A DNA stretch of 64,000 nt from Flavobacterium aestivum (lineage in GTDB: Bacteria > Bacteroidota > Bacteroidia > Flavobacteriales > Flavobacteriaceae): NCBI RefSeq assembly GCF_026870175.2, contig NZ_CP113977.2:3100001-3164000 (forward strand). Reading direction: 5' to 3'. Each line of letters begins with the position of its first letter. Positions within the stretch are counted from its first letter, which is position 1. The position numbers and the translations under genes were made by a program. The notes below the pieces were generated by a model. It searched no databases. It was given only the letters and a program-made list of their open reading frames with translations, and had not been told where the DNA came from. This document shows, piece after piece, positions 25,840-34,332 of this stretch.

Positions 25840-26646
25840 TTAATCACAATTTCCTGAACTTAGTGGATTCGTTTTATATTGTGTGGCAGTAAGATTCGAA
25901 GTTGAGTTAAAATTTACTATGCCTCCATTGGTATAGTCCCTATATTCCTTAATTAATTGTTCTTGAAAATATAATTTAACTGTTAATTCAGAAACTTCTG
26001 TCTTACCAAATTTAGCAATTGTTTCATCCATAGCCAACTGAAGAACTCTTGCAGAAACTGTTGCCGCAACACCTGAAGTTACATCTCCATTGCCTTTGTT
26101 AAAATTTATTGGCATACCAAAACTTATAGGCTGGGGGTAGTTGATAATTTGTGTTATCTGAATATGGTTAGGTGGAGTTAATAAAACAACTTTAAAACTA
26201 ATATTTTTAATCAATGCTTCTTGCCAATTAGCACCTTTTTTTGCTGTAAAATTAAAACTTTCACAACTAGGAGGAGGAGAATCTGCTGGACTTGTTGTCG
26301 ATCCATCACCACCGTTACCACCAATTGAAGTATTTCCTCCTGTACTTATTCCTCCAGTTACTGGACCACGAGGCGTATAGACCACCGGAGTTCCAGTACT
26401 TGAAACCGTTATAATAACTGGTCTTAATGGAATTGGATTTCCGCCGCCGCCATCTGTATTGCAATCCCCATCTTGACAGGGAAGGACAGGCGGTGCTTTG
26501 CCAGTAACTTTATTAATCGAAACTGTTTTGGCTTCAACCATTTTAACATCTTGTTCCATCAATGCATCGTCTTTCTCACAACTTAATGCAATGAGAAGAA
26601 AACAGTATAGCATTACTTTTGCAATTCTTTGTAATTTGTTTTTCAT
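25840..26646 (-). CDS. Lipoprotein with Gly/Pro/Thr-rich linker, unknown function
   Basis: This 268-residue protein has a lipoprotein signal (FLLIALSCEKDD, lipobox Cys near residue 23). A low-complexity stretch rich in Gly, Pro and Thr follows (about 55-125, with CQDGDCNTDGGGGNPIP). The C-terminal globular domain (about 130-268) begins SCESFNFTAKKGANWQEA. The first Cys pair is probably disulfide-linked. It should be anchored in the outer membrane. The family is not named, and it is the first gene of a three-gene cargo operon within the mobile element. Confidence 0.65.
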   Translation of the reverse strand: MKNKLQRIAKVMLYCFLLIALSCEKDDALMEQDVKMVEAKTVSINKVTGKAPPVLPCQDGDCNTDGGGGNPIPLRPVIITVSSTGTPVVYTPRGPVTGGISTGGNTSIGGNGGDGSTTSPADSPPPSCESFNFTAKKGANWQEALIKNISFKVVLLTPPNHIQITQIINYPQPISFGMPINFNKGNGDVTSGVAATVSARVLQLAMDETIAKFGKTEVSELTVKLYFQEQLIKEYRDYTNGGIVNFNSTSNLTATQYKTNPLSSGNCD

Positions 26647-26840
26647 TATTTCTTTTTAGTGTTAATAAAGTATTTATAACGTAAAGTGTTTCTCGAGAAC
26701 GTTTTAGTTTTCACAAAGTAAGAATATTTTTATTTAAAAAAATAATTGAAAGTAATAATTGTTGTATTGTATTTTACAATCGACTTCTATTGTTGTTAAA
26801 AAGTAAGACTAATTTTTAATTTGATAAGAGGTTTATCAAC

Positions 26841-26868
26841 AAAAAAAAGCGGTACCAATTGCACCGCT
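26841..26868 (-). terminator. Terminator at the end of the late module
   Basis: On the minus strand AGCGGTGC, loop AATTG, GTACCGCT is followed by an eight-T run, 30 bp beyond the stop at 26898. It closes the long minus-strand transcription unit coming from 39.2 kb. Confidence 0.85.
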
Positions 26869-26897
26869 ATTCACACAATAAATAAAATGGCTTAATT

Positions 26898-27704
26898 TTA
26901 GAAAAACTTATTCCTCACTTCAATTTTAAGATTTAGACTAAGGCATTCTATTAAGAATCCTCCATCAACTGCTTTTAAAGTCGAAAAGTCAAAAGGAATA
27001 TAATTACCAATAGCAATACTTTGATTTGCCATTAAGTACACTTCATTTGTTCTCGTATCTTGGTAGATACGCAATAAATGATACCTACCACCCCAAAAAT
27101 TAAATGTTGATGTGATTTTTATGTACATGCCATTCATTTGGAAAGTATCAATAGATGGGATTAATCTATTTTCGGCACTATCAGTCATCATAGTACTTAA
27201 ACCGTTCTCATTGTCAAAATGATTGGGAGCCCAAAAATTAATTTGTGAAGTACTGGCAAGCTGAAAAACTGACTGGACAATATATTTTTTGGATTGTGTG
27301 TAAGATGTAAAACCGTAAACATTTCCTCTATACTGTGGACTCTCGTATATTTTAAAAAAAGGAGTTGTAGGCGGAAAATTAGTCACATGTACCTCTTGAG
27401 CTTGTCCTTGTCCGTCTGCATTATTCTCAAAGAAAAATTTTTCCGAAAGTTCCTTTAAAAAATCGTCAACGCTAGACGAATAAATTATAGGTTCACAAAC
27501 GGAACCGTCAATTTCGCGATAATCTAAAACAAAGGGACTCTTTTTAAACGAAGTTTCATTTTGTATTTTAAATTTATTGGTGTTTGATAAATCCTTAACC
27601 ACATTTTGGGCAGGATTAAAAGAAGTAATAATAGTGTTGTCCGCTATTTTTCGAAGCGATACGTTGCCGCTTGCTTCTTTTATGAATTTTACTATTGGAC
27701 TCAT
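26898..27704 (-). CDS. Hypothetical late-module protein, possible virion or receptor-binding protein
   Basis: This 268-residue protein has no signal or membrane segment. It is rich in beta-prone and aromatic stretches (for example FFKIYESPQYRGNVYGFTSY near 120, INFWAPNHF near 157, FNFWGGRYHLLRIYQD near 200). Such composition fits a fibre, spike or receptor-binding protein, but I do not recognise the family. It is the last gene of the late module, 4 bp after the lysine-rich protein, and followed by the terminator. Confidence 0.55.
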   Translation of the reverse strand: MSPIVKFIKEASGNVSLRKIADNTIITSFNPAQNVVKDLSNTNKFKIQNETSFKKSPFVLDYREIDGSVCEPIIYSSSVDDFLKELSEKFFFENNADGQGQAQEVHVTNFPPTTPFFKIYESPQYRGNVYGFTSYTQSKKYIVQSVFQLASTSQINFWAPNHFDNENGLSTMMTDSAENRLIPSIDTFQMNGMYIKITSTFNFWGGRYHLLRIYQDTRTNEVYLMANQSIAIGNYIPFDFSTLKAVDGGFLIECLSLNLKIEVRNKFF

Positions 27705-27708
27705 TTGC

Positions 27709-27975
27709 TTATTTTTTTACCGTTTTTTTCTTTTTGGTCGCTTTCTTTTTAACTACTTTCTTTTTGGTTGCTTTTTTAACGGGTTTCTTTTTGGCAACTT
27801 TCTTCTTAACACTTTTCTTCTTTACGGTTGGTTTTACAGTTACTTTTACAATTTTACCTCCTTTAAGATACTTAAATCCTTTTTTTAAAGTGCCGTCTGC
27901 TTTAAGCCCTGTACTTTTTAATACTCTGGAACATACCGTTTTTAATCCTCTTACTGATGTTTTTTTTACTGCCAT
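27709..27975 (-). CDS. Lysine-rich histone H1-like DNA-condensing protein
   Basis: The 88 residues split into a short ordered N-terminal part (GLKTVCSRVLKSTGLKADG) and a C-terminal tail of KKK, KPVKK and KKATKK repeats with Val, Thr and Ala, like bacterial histone H1-like proteins. In a viral late operon such a protein would neutralise or condense packaged DNA. It could instead be a general nucleoid protein. The tail gives a pI far above 10. It lies 4 bp upstream of the terminal late gene. Confidence 0.7.
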   Translation of the reverse strand: MAVKKTSVRGLKTVCSRVLKSTGLKADGTLKKGFKYLKGGKIVKVTVKPTVKKKSVKKKVAKKKPVKKATKKKVVKKKATKKKKTVKK

Positions 27976-28003
27976 GATTGATTTTTATTAATTTGATTTT
28001 TGA

Positions 28004-31000
28004 TTAATTTACCAGGAATGATAATTTCTTTTTCGCCTTTGGTTCTGACACCGTTTCGGCTTTGTCCTGTATTAGCTTTTTATAAAAAATGTTGAATTTC
28101 AAGCCGTCGAGCGGTTTGTTTTGATAGCGGTTTTTGTCGGCATAGATATAATTATCTCTATAGTCTGCCATTTTTTCGGTAAACAAAACAATGTCCGCAT
28201 CAAACTGACTTTTACTGCCTCCGCGCATTTTGCCATCTGTGGTTTGTTGAAAAATGACAATGAATAATTTACCGTTGTATTTTTTACGTAAATCTTTATC
28301 GACTTCAAACCCTTTATGCATTTCCTGCATTTTTGAGAAACTATCTATTACTACAATTTCGCTGTCCTGTATTAATTTCTCTAAGTCTGAAATACTTTTT
28401 ACTTCTGGAGCTACAATATTCTGCAATGCTTTTGCATTCAAATATTCATTGGCTTTGTCGTAATACAAGGTGCTTTCGGGATGCTCTTCAATACTGGCGT
28501 GTCCCACTTTGTAATTTTGAGCTAACGCATTCATAAACTGAAAGCACATTCTCGTTTTCATTGAACCCTGACCGCCTGTAAGCGAAATCACAATACTTTC
28601 TTTTTGCTTACGCTCTATTTGTCCTAGAAAATCCGCTATATCTTGATTCTCAATTTTGAAACAGTCAACATTAGTAGGTCTGTTAGCCATCTTGTAAGCA
28701 AGAGAATTTTTGTTTACATTTTTCTCTGGAGTACCCTTTGGGGTATACCCCAGTTGTTTATTTACTTCGTTTTTTGTAGCACCTTTTGGAGCGTTTAATC
28801 CTTTTACTTCAGTAATAGGTTCAGACTTTTCTTGATGCGTTCCTTTATTCTCTAAACTCGGTATAACCGCAACAAGTAACTTCCAATTGTGTTGTCCAAA
28901 AGTGTTTAATTGTCTTTGCCAAGCTCCTTCTTTCGGCGACCATTTAAAAGCCAATCCGCTACGTTTTAGAGCCGTTCTAATCTCTTCATTGGGTTTGTCC
29001 TCAAAAAACAACTGAAGACGGTTTATGTCATAATTCCAAACCGCTTTCCCGCCGTCAAAATCTTTTTCCTTATTGCCCTCTTCTTTTTTGACATTCAATT
29101 TTTTCTCCAGTTCAATTTGAGCTTTTAAATTACGGATACGAGCCAATGCATTCGTACTCACATAGCTTCCCAAAGTCGTAAATCCACTTTTATGGGCTTG
29201 GTTTATAAAATCTTCGGAAAACCCCATTTTTATAAGTTCTTCCTTTTTTTGGTCGTCCGTTATTTTTTTACGCATGATTTTATTAAAGTCAAGCGTTTTT
29301 TGATGCTGCTCTTCTTCTTTTTTTAATTTTATTTCGAGTTGTGAAAGAGCTGTTTGTGAACCTGTTTTTATGATTACAGGCTTTAATTCTTTTGCGAATA
29401 AATTTTGGTATTTTTTACCATATTCAACCAATGCGTTTAATCGGCTGTCTACAATAGCATTTTTTTTGCGCATACGAGCCACGGGGAAATTCGAACTACC
29501 CGCAATCATGGTAGAGAAAAGACCGTGTCGGCTTTTTAAATAGGCGAGAGTATGGGATAAATACCCTTCTTTAAATCGTAGAAAACGTTTTTCAAAAACA
29601 GAAAGCAAGTCGTTTTTCTCAGCAATTTTCATTTGTTGCTCCCAAACAGCATCCATAAATTGGACATAACTTTTTTGTTCGGATTCAGCCCTTTTTTCGG
29701 GACTGAAACTCGTACCCGTGTGTGCATGATACGCCGTGTTGTATGGAATATCCTTAATGGAGAACGGTTTTACAAAAACGCTTTTTTTCGACACAAATGC
29801 TTTCTTTTTTCCATAATTGGATGCTTTTTTATGTATTCGGACATGAGGTTCTGAGCCTTCAGTTTCATCCTCTTTTGCCTTTTCACGTCCTAGAATATGG
29901 TTGGTTCCTTTTTGTGCCTGAGCGCTAGCTTTGAGAAAGAAACGGTTATCATTGGTCAATTCATCCACTAGTTTATCATTCCAACTTTTCAAATACTTCG
30001 CAGAATTTTCTTTGGTGTGAAACAAAATACCCGATTCCCCACAAAGGAAAACCGCACCCAGTTCTGCCACCAATTCCTCAAAAGCATACGCTTTTTTATC
30101 TTCCTTAGACCCGTCTCTTTTTCGGGTGTCATTCCCTCTGTCTAAACGTTTGGAATGTCCGGTACTATGAACCGCTTCATGGAAATAAGCTGAATAATAA
30201 AATTCTTCACTCGAGAAAGCTGTAATACTCGGCATATTTAAACGGTCTTCCTTCGGATAATACGCCGCAGCATCACCCACAAAAGTATATTTTGGTGGGT
30301 TTTGATAGCCGTCAATAATAGCCTGCGCACTCTCGATGGGGTCAGTCTCTTTGGTTGGCGTGTGGTCTTCTTTGAATTTCAAGCCTGTACAATCGTCAGC
30401 ACGATAAACGTTGTAGTATTTGATGATTGGAATTTTGTAACTGTTTTTGTCCAAATCTGTTTTGCCCAGATTCTCGCTCTTTACGAATTCAGTCCATTTT
30501 GCCCTGTCAGTCGTTTTAAAAGCCAATCCCTTGTGATTGTCGTAACTAAAAATAAGAGTGTAATAAATAACGCGTCTGGGTTTGGCACCTTCGTTTAGGA
30601 TGGTATTAGCTTTTTTTATTTGGTTGAAAGTTAGATAATAGGGCTGCTTGAATTGTATAGGCACTAAATACGGCTCACCGTTTTCATCGTATTTTACGTC
30701 AAAATTGAGAATGTAATTGGCACCCGTATACTCTTTCCCCGAAACATAATTTTTGGCACCTCCTAAAGCTCCCGAACCTTTCCACTCTTTTTGCCAAGGC
30801 AAATGCCCCACGGTATCGATGGTGTTGATTATCATTTTTGTAATATAATCATAGATTTCATTAGGTGAAACGGCTTTACCCAGTCCCTCACTATCATCCT
30901 CCGAATGATACTCAAGAGTAGGCAATAACATATCGGCTTCGACTCCGTTTAGTCCGTAAGGCTCAACAGGGCTTTTTATTTCAATAGCAAAAGTATTACC

Positions 31001-31141
31001 CGCAAAAGCATGAAGTACTTTAGTTATTCTTTTCTCTATTACAGTATGCTGCTCTTTTTTGGCTATTTCCTGTAGTTTTTCAAGGTATTTCCTTTCTACT
31101 ATAGTTCCGTTTAAACTATTGAATTCTTGTGCTAAGGTCAT
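28004..31141 (-). CDS. Polyvalent protein: ArdC-like domain, zincin protease, RecA-like ATPase
   Basis: This 1045-residue multidomain protein begins with an ArdC-type single-stranded-DNA-binding region (about 88-245, with HLPWQKEW and ANYILNFD). It continues into a zincin metallopeptidase with HEAVH at 321-325, STGHSKRLDRG and a downstream FEELVAELG. A middle region (about 740-770) carries the KPNEEIRTALK...WSPKEGAWQRQL motif. The C-terminal domain is RecA-like: Walker A GGQGSMKT near 857, Walker B EIVVIDSF, and FIVIFQQTTDGKMRGGS. ArdC/zincin fusions are the polyvalent proteins of phages and conjugative elements, thought to be delivered with the DNA to block host defences. The ATPase may serve replication or packaging. 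Confidence 0.8.
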   Translation of the reverse strand: MTLAQEFNSLNGTIVERKYLEKLQEIAKKEQHTVIEKRITKVLHAFAGNTFAIEIKSPVEPYGLNGVEADMLLPTLEYHSEDDSEGLGKAVSPNEIYDYITKMIINTIDTVGHLPWQKEWKGSGALGGAKNYVSGKEYTGANYILNFDVKYDENGEPYLVPIQFKQPYYLTFNQIKKANTILNEGAKPRRVIYYTLIFSYDNHKGLAFKTTDRAKWTEFVKSENLGKTDLDKNSYKIPIIKYYNVYRADDCTGLKFKEDHTPTKETDPIESAQAIIDGYQNPPKYTFVGDAAAYYPKEDRLNMPSITAFSSEEFYYSAYFHEAVHSTGHSKRLDRGNDTRKRDGSKEDKKAYAFEELVAELGAVFLCGESGILFHTKENSAKYLKSWNDKLVDELTNDNRFFLKASAQAQKGTNHILGREKAKEDETEGSEPHVRIHKKASNYGKKKAFVSKKSVFVKPFSIKDIPYNTAYHAHTGTSFSPEKRAESEQKSYVQFMDAVWEQQMKIAEKNDLLSVFEKRFLRFKEGYLSHTLAYLKSRHGLFSTMIAGSSNFPVARMRKKNAIVDSRLNALVEYGKKYQNLFAKELKPVIIKTGSQTALSQLEIKLKKEEEQHQKTLDFNKIMRKKITDDQKKEELIKMGFSEDFINQAHKSGFTTLGSYVSTNALARIRNLKAQIELEKKLNVKKEEGNKEKDFDGGKAVWNYDINRLQLFFEDKPNEEIRTALKRSGLAFKWSPKEGAWQRQLNTFGQHNWKLLVAVIPSLENKGTHQEKSEPITEVKGLNAPKGATKNEVNKQLGYTPKGTPEKNVNKNSLAYKMANRPTNVDCFKIENQDIADFLGQIERKQKESIVISLTGGQGSMKTRMCFQFMNALAQNYKVGHASIEEHPESTLYYDKANEYLNAKALQNIVAPEVKSISDLEKLIQDSEIVVIDSFSKMQEMHKGFEVDKDLRKKYNGKLFIVIFQQTTDGKMRGGSKSQFDADIVLFTEKMADYRDNYIYADKNRYQNKPLDGLKFNIFYKKLIQDKAETVSEPKAKKKLSFLVN

Positions 31142-31142
31142 A

Positions 31143-31625
31143 TTAAGAGAGTTTGTAATCGATTCCTAAAACACTAATAACTGCTACAATCCTAACATCA
31201 TCCACCTTTAAACCATCGTTATGGAGTATGGTAAGGGCGGTACTGATTGCAGTTTTTAAATCCAATGCAATGGGAATGTCTTTTAGGGTTATACTAGAAT
31301 TGGCGGGAATAGTGATGGCGTTTATGTTTAATTCGGAAGAGCCAAAAAGAACGTTCTTTTTATCATAAAACAAGATTCTTTTGAGCGTTACCGCTACAAT
31401 ATTGGCATTGAAATTTACAGGCGTTGGATTGATTACTTTTAAATCGAGTTTGAAAGTAACATAGGGCATTCCGTCATTCCATTTGGCATTCAAATTCTTG
31501 AAAGCAACGGGCAACACCTTTACGTTTTGAAGCTGTTCAACGATTTTTTTTATTTTATCGCCCAGTAAGAAATAACCAAAAACACCCACTATACCAACTG
31601 TGATAACTACATTTCTGAGACTCAT
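31143..31625 (-). CDS. Membrane-anchored LEA14/WHy-like protein
   Basis: This 160-residue protein has one N-terminal membrane helix (VVITVGIVGVFGYFLLG, residues 5-21), then a beta-sandwich-like domain. KVINPTPVNFNANIVAVTL and ITIPANSSITLKDIPI match the pattern of LEA type 2/WHy domains. It lies 1 bp before the polyvalent gene and just after the candidate spanin. A role as a virion membrane protein is inferred from the topology shared by many neighbours. Confidence 0.6.
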   Translation of the reverse strand: MSLRNVVITVGIVGVFGYFLLGDKIKKIVEQLQNVKVLPVAFKNLNAKWNDGMPYVTFKLDLKVINPTPVNFNANIVAVTLKRILFYDKKNVLFGSSELNINAITIPANSSITLKDIPIALDLKTAISTALTILHNDGLKVDDVRIVAVISVLGIDYKLS

Positions 31626-31646
31626 TTTGCTACTTATTTACAGGGG

Positions 31647-32201
31647 TTAAAACCAAATTCGAGCGATTCGATACCCCACATAAACAAGAAAACCAAACCC
31701 AATAAAGGCTAAAATTTTAATCCAAAGGGGAATGTATTTAACGGGTACTTTTACGAATTGTTTGTCTACTTTGACAACTGTTTTTTCTTTATTGGTGGCT
31801 ACATTTTCACTTTGGGTTTGCGCTATTTTCTGCCAGATTACAAGCTCTTTTTTTAATTCATTGTAATGAATTCCTGCTTCATTATCGCCTGATTTTTTAC
31901 GGCTGTTCAGTTGTTTTAACAACTGGTCAACGGTGGCTTGGGTTATGCTGTCACATTCGGGCTTTGTTGTTTTTACTTTGGCAATTTGAATTATCAAACT
32001 ATCGAGAATCGCTTGGTTTACCTGTGTGTTTTTTACGCTGTCCGTGTGGTGTTCAATAACCCGTTCAATGGTGTGCGTGTTCCCAATAGGCTTTGTCGCA
32101 CAGCTATTGCATACTACCCCAAAAACAAAAAGGGCTAAAAGTAAGTAAAGGATTTGCAAAAGGGTTTTGAGTGTATCTTGATATGGAGTGTTTTTTGACA
32201 T
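31647..32201 (-). CDS. Candidate unimolecular spanin
   Basis: The 184-residue protein has an N-terminal hydrophobic segment ending in VVCNSCATK, which can be read as a lipobox. A periplasmic helical middle (about 38-150) follows, then a C-terminal membrane helix (LWIKILAFIGFGFLVYVGY). A lipoprotein N-terminus plus a C-terminal membrane helix is the layout of u-spanins such as T1 gp11, which link and fuse inner and outer membranes during lysis. It comes directly after the holin-like gene (2 bp), completing endolysin, holin and spanin. The lipobox is imperfect, so the call is inference from topology and position. Confidence 0.55.
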   Translation of the reverse strand: MSKNTPYQDTLKTLLQILYLLLALFVFGVVCNSCATKPIGNTHTIERVIEHHTDSVKNTQVNQAILDSLIIQIAKVKTTKPECDSITQATVDQLLKQLNSRKKSGDNEAGIHYNELKKELVIWQKIAQTQSENVATNKEKTVVKVDKQFVKVPVKYIPLWIKILAFIGFGFLVYVGYRIARIWF

Positions 32202-32203
32202 GA

Positions 32204-32542
32204 TTATTTAAATTTAGTTTTTAGCAGCACTTTTAGAACATCAAAAAAGCTGCTTATTAGTTCTTCAACTTCAGTATGTATAAGAGTGGACAAGGAACCA
32301 CCCCAAGCGCAGATGACATAGGTGACGACTTTGTTTAGGTTTAGGTATTGGTCACAAATCACATAAACTGAAAACGCGACAAAAACACTGACTATAGCTT
32401 CAGCAAGAAACCAACTTAGCGTAGGTTTCTTGCCTCTGCTGATAGCGATATAAATTTTGGTAAAAATCCCCGCCAGTAACAGCAGTATAAACAAAAAGTG
32501 CTCTTGAAGATATTTGAAACTATTGATTAAAAGGTTTTTCAT
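32204..32542 (-). CDS. Holin-like membrane protein
   Basis: The 112 residues show two strong membrane helices (HFLFILLLLAGIFTKIYIAI and AEAIVSVFVAFSVYVI), a weaker third one (VVTYVICAWGGSLSTLI), and a Lys-rich C-terminus, as in class I or II-type holins. It lies 2 bp after the endolysin gene and 2 bp before the candidate spanin. Its job would be to open the inner membrane at a set time. Confidence 0.7.
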   Translation of the reverse strand: MKNLLINSFKYLQEHFLFILLLLAGIFTKIYIAISRGKKPTLSWFLAEAIVSVFVAFSVYVICDQYLNLNKVVTYVICAWGGSLSTLIHTEVEELISSFFDVLKVLLKTKFK

Positions 32543-32544
32543 TT

Positions 32545-33144
32545 TTATTTGAATACTTTAGAATTAAATGTGAGCCAATCCCAAGCGTAAGCATTAGCAG
32601 ACTTCCAATTAGGTAATTGAACTTTTTTTTTTAATACTTCGAGAGTTACATTTTGTGCCTTATAATAGGCTACGAGTTTTATACGCTCTTCCAGTCCGTT
32701 TGTACCTCCGTTAATCCCTTTGGTGATACTGGTAACGTTGTCGAGATCGGCATATTTGTTTAGATTTCCCCAAGAGCTGCCATAAACCCAATACCAACAG
32801 GCTATATCTATTGAGATGGCTAAATCAGATGCCAAACTGGGGTTGTTTACAATATCAATTCCTGAATAGTTTTTGTATCGTTGGTAATTCCCTCGACCCG
32901 TTAATTGGATGAGTCCACGACCTCTAAATCGATAGCCGTCACCGACTTTGGTATTCCCTAAGTATTTATGGTTTTGGTATTTCTTTTGGGCGTTGTTGTA
33001 CGATATTGCTTCTACTGAAGCGGTGAAATTTCGACTTTCGTGAGCCAATTGCCCAAGAAAATGGGCAATTCTTAAGGGAGTAGTGATACCGTATTTTACA
33101 AAGGCATTATAAAACAAGGTTTTATTTGATAGTACAAAACTCAT
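32545..33144 (-). CDS. GH19 (chitinase-like) endolysin
   Basis: The 199-residue protein matches the glycoside hydrolase 19 lysozyme group used by phages. The catalytic glutamate is in LAHESRNF (E36), the substrate-cleft signature YRFRGRGLIQLTGRGNY near 75, and SITKGINGGTNGLEER near 145. No signal peptide is present, which fits release through a holin. Its start overlaps the stop of the upstream 33-aa gene (TAATG), indicating translational coupling. It is the first gene of the lysis cassette. Confidence 0.9.
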   Translation of the reverse strand: MSFVLSNKTLFYNAFVKYGITTPLRIAHFLGQLAHESRNFTASVEAISYNNAQKKYQNHKYLGNTKVGDGYRFRGRGLIQLTGRGNYQRYKNYSGIDIVNNPSLASDLAISIDIACWYWVYGSSWGNLNKYADLDNVTSITKGINGGTNGLEERIKLVAYYKAQNVTLEVLKKKVQLPNWKSANAYAWDWLTFNSKVFK

Positions 33145-33245
33145 TATAGGATTACTTTTTGGGGTTCAACTTTTGGTTTTTTAAATAATAGATACAATCC
33201 CATTACGGCAATTGCACCAATAACTACTTTGGTTTGTGTGGTCAT
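33144..33245 (-). CDS. Tiny single-span membrane protein, 33 aa
   Basis: MTTQTKVVIGAIAVMGLYLL followed by FKKPKVEPQKVIL: one membrane helix with a basic tail. The stop codon overlaps the endolysin start (TAATG) and the ATG lies 2 bp after the stop of the peptidoglycan-binding gene. The tight spacing in a single-span-rich operon supports a real gene. It may be a minor virion membrane protein or a lysis modulator. Confidence 0.65.
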   Translation of the reverse strand: MTTQTKVVIGAIAVMGLYLLFKKPKVEPQKVIL

Positions 33246-33247
33246 AG

Positions 33248-33898
33248 TTAGTACGGTTTTACGGCATCAGCTTTTACAAAAGCAAAGCCATCAAATATTT
33301 TGACTAAATAACTTCCCGTAGCGTTCACATCTACAAAAGTTCCAGCCGAATCTCCGTATTTTAAATCGCCACCGTTAAAGAACTTCTCTCCAGTACCAAA
33401 ATATTTTCCGTTGGCTCCTTTTTTTGCAATAAACAAAGAGGTGTCTTTTATAGCCTGTAATTTTTGACCTACTTTGGGTAAGACCTTTCGAGCGGCTTTT
33501 ACAATGGGCTTTGCAAGGATTTTAGATTTTGTTTTCACGTTTGCTTTTTTAGCAAAAGCATTGATACTTATCTTCGTAACTCCTTTTTGTGCCAGTAAAG
33601 CTGCAAGGGTTACACTTCCAAAATCACCATCAATGGGTACGCCTAACAAGCGCTGCAATTCTCTAACTTCAAGACCTTTGCTGCCTTTGGTTAATAGCAG
33701 GTTTCGGTTTAGGGAAGCACCGGTTTGCGGATTAGGGTTTGTGGTTAGTGGGCTTGGTTCTGCGTACTCCGGTACATTGTCCGTCGTGCTGCTTAGAGCT
33801 TCATTCTGCTTTTTTTTCCAGTACAAAAACCCCAAAGCTCCCACACCAATAACGGTAACCCCAATTAATACTTTATTTTCATCACTCACTTTCATCAT
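33248..33898 (-). CDS. Membrane-anchored peptidoglycan-binding protein
   Basis: From the ATG at 33898 (or 33895) the protein has about 216 residues. There is an N-terminal membrane helix (VLIGVTVIGVGALGFLYW), a Pro/Asn-rich linker, and a peptidoglycan_binding_1-type domain (TKGSKGLEVRELQRLLGVPIDGDFGSVT, about 69-96). A Lys-rich middle and a C-terminal SH3-like beta region (SYLVKIFDGFAFVKADAV) follow. It could hold the viral membrane to the cell wall during entry or exit. A longer frame to 33976 overlaps the upstream gene and is rejected. Confidence 0.7.
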   Translation of the reverse strand: MMKVSDENKVLIGVTVIGVGALGFLYWKKKQNEALSSTTDNVPEYAEPSPLTTNPNPQTGASLNRNLLLTKGSKGLEVRELQRLLGVPIDGDFGSVTLAALLAQKGVTKISINAFAKKANVKTKSKILAKPIVKAARKVLPKVGQKLQAIKDTSLFIAKKGANGKYFGTGEKFFNGGDLKYGDSAGTFVDVNATGSYLVKIFDGFAFVKADAVKPY

Positions 33899-33906
33899 CT
33901 TTGTTT

Positions 33907-34332
33907 TTATAAATGCATTGGAAATTTCTTTCTCAATAAATTGTAATCCGCTGCGCTCAGTTCTTCTTTTAACCACGTTTTTAAAGAGAGATTCGCACCG
34001 CCTATGGTATTGTATCCCAATAACCGATTGTAGTTTCGAAGACCGAACGATTTGCTGATTAAGCCAAACTGTTTTTGTGTAACTCCTGTCAATTCCTCAA
34101 TTATCCTTTGTTCATCTGTGCCGTTGTAAATGTTCATGGCATTATACAAAGCGGTTGCTTTTTGGCTTGGGGAAAAAACAGGAGCTTGGTTTGTATCGCC
34201 TTCGTCTATGTATTTTTTCTTTCCTCCAAAAAGTGTTTTTCCGTTTTTATTGGTTTTGGTCGCCAAATAAATTCCCGCTCCCAATACCAATACTGAAACA
34301 CTTACGAGTATGGCTTTTTTTGTGTTTGTCAT
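33907..34332 (-). CDS. Membrane protein with annexin-like repeat (copy 1)
   Basis: The 141-residue protein has an N-terminal membrane helix (AILVSVSVLVLGAGIYLA). After a linker, residues about 57-140 resemble an annexin repeat: KATALYNAMNIYNGTDEQRIIEELTG, then Q..LISKSFG, ending SLKTWLKEELSAADYNLLRK. The GTDE motif, the spaced hydrophobics and the ELS end fit the annexin consensus. The next gene upstream encodes a paralogue of the same layout and the two overlap by 1 bp. Annexin homology is by eye and may be convergent. Confidence 0.6.
   Translation of the reverse strand: MTNTKKAILVSVSVLVLGAGIYLATKTNKNGKTLFGGKKKYIDEGDTNQAPVFSPSQKATALYNAMNIYNGTDEQRIIEELTGVTQKQFGLISKSFGLRNYNRLLGYNTIGGANLSLKTWLKEELSAADYNLLRKKFPMHL

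Noticed and set aside
27577..27991. Hydrophobic Phe-rich plus-strand frames
   Set aside because: They are antisense to the lysine-rich protein; AAA/AAG codons read backwards give Phe and Leu.
28004..31141. Terminase large subunit in the 1045-aa protein
   Set aside because: The ATPase motifs are RecA/RadA-like and no nuclease motif of terminases is visible; the N-terminal part is ArdC/zincin.
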